Shown piece by piece: positions 6,527 to 13,424 of a stretch of 23,043 bases of DNA (position 1 is the stretch's first letter; each line of letters opens with the position of its first letter). The position numbers were made by a program, and so were the translations under genes. Origin of the DNA: a virus. Location: IMG/VR virus record IMGVR_UViG_3300033146_003702, positions 1-23,043 of that record; one strand, given 5' to 3'. Below the pieces are notes generated by a model. It was not told where the DNA came from. It saw nothing but the letters and a program-made list of their open reading frames with translations, and did not search any database.

Positions 6527-7362
6527 TGCCTAAAATATTTTTAGATAGCGGCGCATTTACAGTAAAATCAACAGGAATTCCTGTAGATATTCAAGCATAT
6601 GGTGAATTTATAAAAGAAAATTTAGATACCATAGAAGTATACGCAAATCTTGATGTTATTGGAGATAGCAAAGCTGGTTGGGAAAATCAAAAGATTTTAG
6701 AAAATATGGGACTAAACCCATTGCCTGTGTTTCATCCTATTTCTGATAAAATAAGTGATTTACATAGGTGTTTGGATAACTATGAATACTTTGGGGTGGG
6801 TGGGATAGCGCATGGGGCTACATTTAAACGTAGAATATCTGTATTGGATAACGTATGGGATATTTGCACAGATAAAAAAGGAATGCCTCTCGCAAAAATA
6901 CATGGGTTTGGTTTAGCAGACATTAAATTAGTTAATCGCTATCCCTGGTTCTCAATAGATAGTTCCAGTTGGGCCACTTATTCTCGATATGGAACAATGC
7001 TTTTGCCTAAAATGAAAGCAGGGGTTTGGGATTATACAAGAGTTCCTGTAAAAGTATTTGTATCGAATAACTCACCGTTTAAATGGAATCAAAATGATGA
7101 CCATGTATCAAATTTTTCAAAAAGCAATAAAAAGGTATTTGACCTTTATTTAGAAGAGAAAGAAGTTCCTTTTGGGGTGTCAGAATGGGATAAAAATTCT
7201 GATGGGGAAATAGAGGAAATTGTCATAGAACCTGGGGTAAGCAATGATAATTTCTGGAGGGATTTCATAAATTTTTGTTTTTATCAAGATATGTGTAATG
7301 CCCAACCAGAATGGCCATATGTTTGGAAAGAAAAACAAAAATATAATGTGAGGTTATTCTAA
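6526..7362 (+). CDS. dpdA: DpdA-like 7-deazaguanine DNA transglycosylase (TGT superfamily)
   Basis: 278 residues, shorter than bacterial tRNA-guanine transglycosylases (about 370). Motifs parallel TGT: LDSGAF at 6-11 corresponds to the TDSGGF segment carrying the base-recognition Asp (here Asp7); NLDVIGD (41-47) and VGGIAHG (91-97) follow the barrel order; KIHGFGLAD (124-132) precedes FSIDSSSW, where Asp145 is the likely nucleophile. There is no obvious C-terminal zinc site of the CxCxxC type found in tRNA TGTs. Known DpdA proteins swap guanine in phage DNA for preQ0 or a derivative. One-base overlap with queC and the complete preQ0 pathway upstream support DNA rather than tRNA as target. Which DpdA subfamily it belongs to and its sequence specificity cannot be read from here. 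Confidence 0.82.
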   Translation: MPKIFLDSGAFTVKSTGIPVDIQAYGEFIKENLDTIEVYANLDVIGDSKAGWENQKILENMGLNPLPVFHPISDKISDLHRCLDNYEYFGVGGIAHGATFKRRISVLDNVWDICTDKKGMPLAKIHGFGLADIKLVNRYPWFSIDSSSWATYSRYGTMLLPKMKAGVWDYTRVPVKVFVSNNSPFKWNQNDDHVSNFSKSNKKVFDLYLEEKEVPFGVSEWDKNSDGEIEEIVIEPGVSNDNFWRDFINFCFYQDMCNAQPEWPYVWKEKQKYNVRLF

Positions 7363-7363
7363 A

Positions 7364-7591
7364 ATGAAATTTTATACATCGGGAAACTTTCTTTATATGG
7401 CAAAAATGTATAGGGAAAAGCGGTTTATAAAAGAAGCTACATATAGGTATGGATTTACTTTTAATAGACTGGTGAGTTTCTTTTTCCCAAGAGAGTGTAA
7501 AAATGTATTTGATGCCGTAAATGGATTAGAAACAAATAAAAAAGGGGTGTGCTATGATCGTAGTAAAGCAATTAAGAGAAGAAAGAAGTAA
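7364..7591 (+). CDS. 75-residue basic protein of unknown function, next to dpdA
   Basis: Starts two bases after the dpdA-like stop and overlaps the next gene by 38 bases. The product opens MKFYTSGNF, continues with a basic helix (MAKMYREKRFIKEATYRYG) and FNRLVSFFFP, and ends in KRRKK. The combination of a short beta strand with SGNF and a RLVSFF strand looks like the start of a small alpha/beta domain. I do not recognise the family. Tight linkage behind dpdA suggests an accessory to the base exchange or a stump of a larger protein; nothing in the sequence decides between them. No transmembrane helix or cysteine cluster is present. Confidence 0.6.
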   Translation: MKFYTSGNFLYMAKMYREKRFIKEATYRYGFTFNRLVSFFFPRECKNVFDAVNGLETNKKGVCYDRSKAIKRRKK

Positions 7592-7931
7592 GGGGCCATT
7601 GAAATTGGGATATTCTACTCCCGAAGAATTTATAATTGATAATTTTAATGATATAGAAAAATACCCTGATGTGGCTGATTTATGTGAAGTATTAAAAGCA
7701 TCCAGAGAAGCCGTGTATCAATGGGCTAAAATCTTGGGTGTGAAACCCAAAAGACCTTTAGGGGCAAAAGCCGCAATTAAGCGAAATGACGTGCGGAATA
7801 AAGAAGTGGTTGCCTACATAAAATCCCCAGACCCCCACAGTGTAAAAGAGGCCGCAGAGCATTTTAAAGTGTCACAAACAACAATATATAACATCTGGCA
7901 TGGGAGACGAAAAGAACATGGAATTACTTAA
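7554..7931 (+). CDS. Small DNA-binding protein with two helix-turn-helix segments
   Basis: 125 residues. The start follows AAAGGGGTGTGCT and lies inside the end of the 75-residue gene. Two HTH-like segments are visible: residues about 43-66 (LCEVLKASREAVYQWAKILG) and about 97-118 (VKEAAEHFKVSQTTIYNIWHG). The second reads like a resolvase/homeodomain-type HTH ending in a basic GRRKE. A basic linker (VKPKRPLGAKAAIKR) joins them. It is probably a transcriptional regulator or a DNA-targeting protein. Its place at the end of the 7-deazaguanine cluster and before the replisome genes would suit control of either. No operator is evident, and no enzymatic motif is seen. Confidence 0.65.
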   Translation: MIVVKQLREERSKGPLKLGYSTPEEFIIDNFNDIEKYPDVADLCEVLKASREAVYQWAKILGVKPKRPLGAKAAIKRNDVRNKEVVAYIKSPDPHSVKEAAEHFKVSQTTIYNIWHGRRKEHGIT

Positions 7932-8079
7932 TACTATTGGGATGCTTACGATATGTATTTTAACAACAGTGTTTGTTTTTATGGAAACAGGGGTTGTAAC
8001 CCTAATAATACTGTTTTGTATGTTTTTGCAGTTACTTACTTTAACCAGAAAAATAAGGAATTACAATGAAAAAAGATGA
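7918..8079 (+). CDS. Small hydrophobic (membrane) protein
   Basis: 53 residues, overlapping the preceding HTH gene and the following clamp gene by 14 bases each. After MELLNTIG there are two hydrophobic stretches, about 8-22 (GMLTICILTTVFVF) and about 26-43 (VVTLIILFCMFLQLL), separated by METG, then a basic end (TRKIRNYNEKR). This fits one hairpin of membrane helices or a single long one, with the positive end in the cytoplasm. A purine-rich GGGAGACGAAAAGAAC lies upstream as a weak ribosome binding site. Without this frame the region would be a 134-base gap in an otherwise gapless operon. Function unknown. Confidence 0.55.
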   Translation: MELLNTIGMLTICILTTVFVFMETGVVTLIILFCMFLQLLTLTRKIRNYNEKR

Positions 8080-9115
8080 AATACTTACAATTTTAGAAGA
8101 GGTGCTTTTTGGGGTTTCTGAAAAAGGATTGTTTGAAGAAATGGCACATGTTGTTTTTTACAATGGGACAATACTTACTTATAATGACAGTATAGCGGTT
8201 AGTGCGGCTCTTCCTGATGGTGAAGGGGGGTTTCAATGTGGTGTAAATGCACAAGCTTTTTATCATGCCATAAAATCCATTCGTACAAAAAACATCGCTG
8301 TGGAATTTGATAAAGCGTTGTCTGTTATCGGTGGGAAAACAACAATCACGTTACCCGTATCCAAGTCTACCCGCTTGCAAGAGTTACATAATTCTATAGA
8401 TGTTGAACATGTGTTAGATTATGCTTCCGTTCTCCCTTCCCAATTTATACAATCTTTAAAATCCGTTGCAGTTATGGCTTCAGATAATATTCATGCTGGG
8501 CAAGGAATGGCTTATGTTAGGATTACTCCAAAATCATTAGAGAGTTCTAACGGTGTTAAAGCAGGGTATGTAAAAATGCCAATTAAAATTTCTAAAGAGG
8601 TTTATATTCCAAAAACTATTATTTCTGAGGTTCTAAAATTCAACCCCCAGGAAATTGCGATTGATGATTCTTGGGCGCATTTTATTTCAACAGAGGGGAC
8701 AATTTTATCGGTGCACTTACCGGAGGTTATTAATGGGTTTCCAAGCCCTTCCACTTTTATAAAAGCAGCAACAAAAAAAATTGGAACATTGGAAGTAACA
8801 CCAGAAATAGTTTCCTCTATTGAAGATTATGGGTATTTTTCTGATGGCTTTACAAAACAAGATAAGAGCATCACTGTATCTTTATCAACAAACACCCTAA
8901 AATTATCTATTGTTGGGAATAAAGCAGACGTAGAATCAGAATTAGCAATAGATTATGAAGGAGAGGAAGTGACCTTTGTTTCCTCCGCCCCCTTTTTATC
9001 AGAAGTTCTTATTGGTTCTCAATTACAAATTTTTTCTATTTCCGATAACACAGGGATTCTCGTAACCCAGGTAGACGATGGGACATACATAGTGGCTGTT
9101 CATTTAAATAATTAA
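8066..9115 (+). CDS. DNA polymerase sliding clamp (beta-clamp-like)
   Basis: 349 residues; start after AATAAGGAATTACA. The protein has the alternating strand-rich composition of DNA clamps. It shows repeated features of the three-domain beta fold: N-terminal LFEEMAHVVFYNGTILTYND and ISVSAALP-like strands, a middle domain starting around LPSQFIQSLKSVAVMAS, and a C-terminal end resembling the bacterial beta-clamp terminus (FSISDNTGILVTQVDDGTYI then VAVHL). It would encircle DNA and tether the polymerase encoded just downstream; the clamp loader at 11797 completes the set. Sequence similarity to cellular DnaN is weak, so part of the assignment rests on position between polymerase and loader. Length is close to the 360-380 usual for beta clamps. 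Confidence 0.72.
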   Translation: MKKDEILTILEEVLFGVSEKGLFEEMAHVVFYNGTILTYNDSIAVSAALPDGEGGFQCGVNAQAFYHAIKSIRTKNIAVEFDKALSVIGGKTTITLPVSKSTRLQELHNSIDVEHVLDYASVLPSQFIQSLKSVAVMASDNIHAGQGMAYVRITPKSLESSNGVKAGYVKMPIKISKEVYIPKTIISEVLKFNPQEIAIDDSWAHFISTEGTILSVHLPEVINGFPSPSTFIKAATKKIGTLEVTPEIVSSIEDYGYFSDGFTKQDKSITVSLSTNTLKLSIVGNKADVESELAIDYEGEEVTFVSSAPFLSEVLIGSQLQIFSISDNTGILVTQVDDGTYIVAVHLNN

Positions 9116-9129
9116 AGAAAGGAAAAAAC

Positions 9130-11793
9130 ATGGGGGCTTTTCTATTTCAAGTAAATAAAGAGTTTGCATTTTGTAGTAAATGCAAACTACATGCAAAATG
9201 CCGTAACCCACGGATGCCCACAATGGGGAACCTCAAAAGAGATATTATGATTATTAGAGAGTGCCCTACTGCTATTGATGATAAGAAAAATTCTTACTTT
9301 TCAGGAGAACAAGGAAAATTCCTACAAAATGCCTTTGCTAAGTATGGTTACGATTTTTATAAAGATTTCATCTTTGAAAATGCACTGGCTTGTTTTTCTG
9401 CTAAAGAGCCCACTAAAACGCAAATTAAATACTGCAGGGAGCGTTTACTGACAGCCATTAAAGTAACTGCTCCTAAAGTAATAATTACTTTTGGAAATGC
9501 AGCCACATTCTCTGTGCTGAGCCCTGTACTGAAAAACACATCTGTGCATAGTATTGATGGGACAATCATTCCCTACCATGATATTGGGGCCTTTGTAATT
9601 CCAATGCAACATCCGAATCGTGTTATCAAATCTAAATTTGATAAATTGTTCCCCGCACACTGGGATAGAACATTAAAAACGTGTTTAGAATTTTGTCAAA
9701 ACATTCCCCCACTACAAAAAATAAAATATGCCGATAAAATTGAATTTATTACAACAATAAAAGGAATAAAAAAATTATTTAATGCTATCTTACCAAACGA
9801 AATAAAGCAAAATAAAGCATTTGCAATAGATTATGAAACATCAGGGCTTACTTTACAGGCGCAAGAGCATTCTGTGTTTTCATGCGCTATAGCTATTGAA
9901 AACGGACAATCCTATGCTTTCCCAATTTCACACCCTGAAGCGGGGTTTACCGAAGATGAGCAAGATTACATTATTGATTTACTAAGTAAATTTTTGATAA
10001 GCGGTGCTTATTTGATTGCACATAATTCTCATTATGAAACCTCTGTTTCAAGGAACGTTTTGGAATCTGTACCAATTATTGATTGGTGTACCATGAATAT
10101 ACAGCATATTATTGATGTGCGCCCTAAAATAACTGGTTTAAAACATCAGGTATTTGTGCGATGGGGGATTTCTTATGATGAAAATGCTCAAAAATATATA
10201 TGTGCTGATGAAAGTGGCTTTAATAAAATGCACAAACAGCCATTATCAGAACAGTTAATGTATGTAGGATTGGATAGTTTCTTTACAATGAAATTATTTT
10301 TAGCTCAAGAAAAGGAGGTTTATACTGTAGAAGGGGCTGACTTTTTTAATTCAGCCGTTCGTATGTTGGAAAAAGTAAACAATAATGGCTTTTGTGTTAA
10401 TGAAACATATTTTAAAACTACTACAGAAACACTAAAAAATGAAATTGATGCGTTAACCACTGAAATACACAGGGATTCTGATTTACAAGGGTACTTAAAG
10501 CAACAAAGAATGGCAAAAGAGGATTTTAATGTAGACTCACCAACACAACTGGTTCCTTTTTTTTATGAGTACCTAAAAATACCTATTAAGCATAGAACTA
10601 ATACAGGAAAGCCGTCTGCAGATGAAACAGCATTACTTGATATTAACCACCCAATTATTGATAAAATATTAAAACGTAGAAAATATAGTAAGGCACTCTC
10701 CACTTATGTACTGCCTATAATAGATAAAATTTATGACGGTAAAGTTTACCCCCAGTTTTTATTAAATTCTGCTCGGTCATTGCGAAGCTCAGCGGTCGCT
10801 CCTAATATCCAAAACCAGCCAAAAAGAAATGAGGAGATCAAAAAAATAGTACGTAGTGGTTATTTTCCAGCTAAAGGACATCGTTTATTTGAAGCGGATT
10901 TTTCAGGAGTTGAAGTTGCTACATCTGCCATCTATCACCAAGACCCCGTATTTATCGAGTATCTTGAAAATGATGATGCTGATATGCACAGGGATAATGG
11001 TTGTGATTTATGGGTGCTATTGCCTAATGAAATATCAAAGGAAATTAGATTTTATGTAAAAAATGGGTGGACGTTTCCAGAATTTTACGGGGATTTTTTT
11101 GGAAGTTGTGCTGAAACTTTATGGGAGAGTAGTTTAAATTTACCTCTTAATGGGAACAAAACAACTATTAAAGAACATATACAAAGCGAATCCTTTTGTT
11201 CCCGGTTTAATCGTTCTCCGTTTGTTATAGAGTATAAAAAATATGCAAAAGGAGCATTAACAAAAGAAGATAAAAATACAATGCTGTCTGCTATTGCACA
11301 AATAGAAACAAATGGTATTACTTCGTTAGAGTTATTTAAACAACATGCTCGTATGGTTGAGCATTATATGTGGAATGTTCGGTTTAAAGTATATACGAAA
11401 TGGAAAAATTTAATTCGGAATGAGTACATAAAAACTGGCATGGTTACAACTAAAATGGGGTTTAGATTTACAGGATATTTAGATAAAAAACAAGTTACAA
11501 ACTATCCCATTCAATCAACAGCATTTCATATTCTACTATGGTGCATGATACAACTGCAGGAGTATTTAGAATCAATTAATGCACAAAGTTTTCTGTGCGG
11601 GGAAATCCATGACTCAATGATAATATCTATTGCCCCAACAGAAGAAAAACGGATTATCCGAAAAATAAAACAAATATGTGAAGTGGATGTGCGAAAGGAA
11701 TTTTTGTGGATTAATGTTCCTTTTAAAATAGATTTAGAGGCTACACCAGAAGTTAATCAATCATGGTATTATTTAGAGGATTATAAGGAGTAA
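9130..11793 (+). CDS. Family A DNA polymerase with N-terminal family-4 UDG-like Fe-S domain
   Basis: 887 residues; start after AAAGAAAGGAAAAAAC. Domain 1 (about 1-190) resembles family 4 uracil-DNA glycosylase: four cluster cysteines Cys15, Cys18, Cys88, Cys102 in family spacing, ECPTAIDD (44-51) in place of the GEAPGxxED motif, FGNAAT (121-126), and the catalytic-loop HP (161-162). Domain 2 is a DEDDy 3'-5' exonuclease: DYE (234-236), HNSHYE (298-303, with Glu where Asp is usual) and YVGLD (378-382). Domain 3 is polymerase A: motif A DFSGVE (Asp590), motif B with Arg640, Lys644 and FYG (652-654), and motif C HDS (827-829) instead of the usual HDE. It is the replicative polymerase working with clamp and loader. 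A fused glycosylase domain could act on or sense uracil at the fork. Whether it is active is uncertain because the motif-1 glycines are lost. Confidence 0.9.
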   Translation: MGAFLFQVNKEFAFCSKCKLHAKCRNPRMPTMGNLKRDIMIIRECPTAIDDKKNSYFSGEQGKFLQNAFAKYGYDFYKDFIFENALACFSAKEPTKTQIKYCRERLLTAIKVTAPKVIITFGNAATFSVLSPVLKNTSVHSIDGTIIPYHDIGAFVIPMQHPNRVIKSKFDKLFPAHWDRTLKTCLEFCQNIPPLQKIKYADKIEFITTIKGIKKLFNAILPNEIKQNKAFAIDYETSGLTLQAQEHSVFSCAIAIENGQSYAFPISHPEAGFTEDEQDYIIDLLSKFLISGAYLIAHNSHYETSVSRNVLESVPIIDWCTMNIQHIIDVRPKITGLKHQVFVRWGISYDENAQKYICADESGFNKMHKQPLSEQLMYVGLDSFFTMKLFLAQEKEVYTVEGADFFNSAVRMLEKVNNNGFCVNETYFKTTTETLKNEIDALTTEIHRDSDLQGYLKQQRMAKEDFNVDSPTQLVPFFYEYLKIPIKHRTNTGKPSADETALLDINHPIIDKILKRRKYSKALSTYVLPIIDKIYDGKVYPQFLLNSARSLRSSAVAPNIQNQPKRNEEIKKIVRSGYFPAKGHRLFEADFSGVEVATSAIYHQDPVFIEYLENDDADMHRDNGCDLWVLLPNEISKEIRFYVKNGWTFPEFYGDFFGSCAETLWESSLNLPLNGNKTTIKEHIQSESFCSRFNRSPFVIEYKKYAKGALTKEDKNTMLSAIAQIETNGITSLELFKQHARMVEHYMWNVRFKVYTKWKNLIRNEYIKTGMVTTKMGFRFTGYLDKKQVTNYPIQSTAFHILLWCMIQLQEYLESINAQSFLCGEIHDSMIISIAPTEEKRIIRKIKQICEVDVRKEFLWINVPFKIDLEATPEVNQSWYYLEDYKE

Positions 11794-11796
11794 AAA

Positions 11797-12732
11797 ATGA
11801 CACAAGAATTGCATAAGAAATACCGGCCCGCTTCTTTATCAGAATTAGTTGGGAATAAAGAATCCATTTTGGCCATTAAATCAATCTTAAAAAAAGATAG
11901 AGATAAAATACCCCACGCATGGTTATTTTGTGGCCCGCCCGGAACTGGAAAAACCACCTTACAACGAATTATGAGAGACGAATTAGGTTGCTCTACCATG
12001 AATTATTTTGAAATGAACAGTTCAATGGTTACAGGTATTGATAATATTAGAAATGTGGAATCACAGGCAAACATGGGTTCTTTGTCTGGGGGAAGCAAAA
12101 TATATGCTTTTGATGAAGCACACCGCATTTCAAAGCAGGGGTTTGATGCCATGCTTAAAATGTTAGAAGATGCCCCTAAAAATGTATTTTATTTTCTTGG
12201 AACCACAAATCCAGAAATGCTCCCTGCAGCAATTAAAAGCAGGTGCACCATGATACACACTACATTATGTAATTCAAAGACCCTTTCTACTCTGATTAAA
12301 AAAGTTATTAAAAAAGAAACTGATGAAGAATTCCCATCTGATGTTATTAAGGCTATTGTAAAAGCCAGTGGGGGTGCCCCAAGAGATGCTTTGAAACTTT
12401 TAGATTTTGTAATTGATATGGAAGATTTTGATTCCATGATTGCATGTATTGAAAGTACGATTGTTTCTGAGGGGGATACGGATACAATCGAATTGTGCAG
12501 GGCATTACTTACCTATAAGCAAACCACATGGAAAGAGGTATCAAAGATACTCCGCACAATCAAAGGTGATGCTGAGGGAACTCGTAGGATGATTTTAGGA
12601 TATTGCAATAAAGTGTTGCTTAATAATGGGAATGAAACAGCTTTTGATATCATCAGACAATTTAGTGAAAACTATTTTGATACAGGAAATGCGGGATTAA
12701 CTGCTGATTGCTACGAAATTTTCCAAAATTAA
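11797..12732 (+). CDS. Clamp loader ATPase (RFC/DnaX-like)
   Basis: 311 residues; start three bases after the polymerase stop, with AAGGAG just upstream. It opens with the RFC-box-like KKYRPASLSELVGN (7-20), then Walker A GPPGTGKT (46-53), Walker B with DEAH (106-109) and the SRC arginine-finger sensor (148-150). A three-helix lid domain follows (SGGAPRDALKLLDF is sensor 2). The C-terminal ~100 residues are helical, as in the collar domain, but shorter than in cellular subunits. It would load the clamp from 8066 onto primed DNA using ATP. Only one loader gene is visible; phage loaders are often made from one ATPase subunit plus a small partner, which I do not see here. Confidence 0.93.
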   Translation: MTQELHKKYRPASLSELVGNKESILAIKSILKKDRDKIPHAWLFCGPPGTGKTTLQRIMRDELGCSTMNYFEMNSSMVTGIDNIRNVESQANMGSLSGGSKIYAFDEAHRISKQGFDAMLKMLEDAPKNVFYFLGTTNPEMLPAAIKSRCTMIHTTLCNSKTLSTLIKKVIKKETDEEFPSDVIKAIVKASGGAPRDALKLLDFVIDMEDFDSMIACIESTIVSEGDTDTIELCRALLTYKQTTWKEVSKILRTIKGDAEGTRRMILGYCNKVLLNNGNETAFDIIRQFSENYFDTGNAGLTADCYEIFQN

Positions 12733-12872
12733 TCGTATTTGAATGAAAAACGTAGAAAATGTATCAATACAGGGGCAAAATCTCTCCTATTTCCAGTTTT
12801 TATTGAAAAAAATAGATTTTACTTTTTAGAAAAATTATAGTATACATGTGTCTACAATCAATAGGGGATACT
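12733..12872 (+). other. AT-rich intergenic spacer, 140 bases
   Basis: The longest gene-free stretch in the window. It is very AT-rich and contains the promoter at 12818. A 28-codon open frame (12743-12829) has no ribosome binding site and I do not count it. No strong hairpin is seen, so transcription from upstream probably continues through. Confidence 0.6.
12818..12846 (+). promoter_or_regulatory. Probable sigma70/sigmaA promoter for the recombination genes
   Basis: TTTACT (12818-12823), a 17-base spacer, then TATACA (12841-12846). It lacks the TATGn extension of the other three promoters, so it may be weaker or differently timed. It sits 27 bases before the UvsY-like gene start and heads the SSB/RecA/nuclease block. 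Confidence 0.55.
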
Positions 12873-13424
12873 ATGAGCAGAACAGAATATGCTTTTGATG
12901 TTCAAGTGGATTCAGACAATCTTCCTTGGGAATGGGGCCGCCAATCTTCTATTTATATGAAGTATGGCATAAAAGAAGCAAATGCCGCATACACTAAAGA
13001 CAAAACAAAAGAGCGGTTAGATTTATTAATTTCTAAAAAGAAATTAGAAGTAGTTAGAAACAAAGAAAAATACAATCTTCCTGATAATGCAAAAATTGGT
13101 GAGATTGATGCGGTTGTATCCCTATTTCCAGAAATCATTGAATTACAAGAAGAGTATTTGTTAGATTGCAAAGAGTGTCGGGTACTGAAACATGCTCTTC
13201 GTGCGCTTGATCATAAAAAAACAGCACTCGAATATGCAACAGAATTAATTTTTAAATATCACTATTCCGAACCAAAAATTGAAATGGAGGTAAAAAACAA
13301 AGTTACTGGAAACGGCAGTGAAGAAGAACGAACAGCATTGCGGGACAATAGTCGTATGCAAAGTCGCAAAAAGCGGAGATTGCAAAAACTTAAAACCCAA
13401 AACAAAGGACAAGAAAATGGCTAA
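12873..13424 (+). CDS. Probable UvsY-like recombination mediator
   Basis: 183 residues from the ATG at 12873, preceded by AATAGGGGATACT; an upstream in-frame ATG at 12846 overlaps the promoter. The protein is helical with a DSDNLPWEWGRQSSIYMKYG opening, a long charged helix, and LKHALRALDHKKTALEYATE. T4 UvsY shares this plan (short N-terminal strand region, Ser/Tyr helix, long coiled helix, C-terminal helix), and similar proteins commonly sit beside SSB and RecA in phages. UvsY helps load recombinase onto SSB-coated single strands. Overlap with the SSB gene (8 bases) supports this. The basic tail (SRKKRRLQKLK) is an extra. The family call is pattern-based and could be wrong. Confidence 0.55.
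   Translation: MSRTEYAFDVQVDSDNLPWEWGRQSSIYMKYGIKEANAAYTKDKTKERLDLLISKKKLEVVRNKEKYNLPDNAKIGEIDAVVSLFPEIIELQEEYLLDCKECRVLKHALRALDHKKTALEYATELIFKYHYSEPKIEMEVKNKVTGNGSEEERTALRDNSRMQSRKKRRLQKLKTQNKGQENG

Noticed and set aside
12743-12829. 28-codon open frame (MKNVENVSIQGQ...) in the spacer after the clamp loader; its QNLSYFQFL recalls a clamp-binding motif.
   Set aside because: No ribosome binding site, very AT-rich, and overlapping the promoter region; the motif resemblance is weak.
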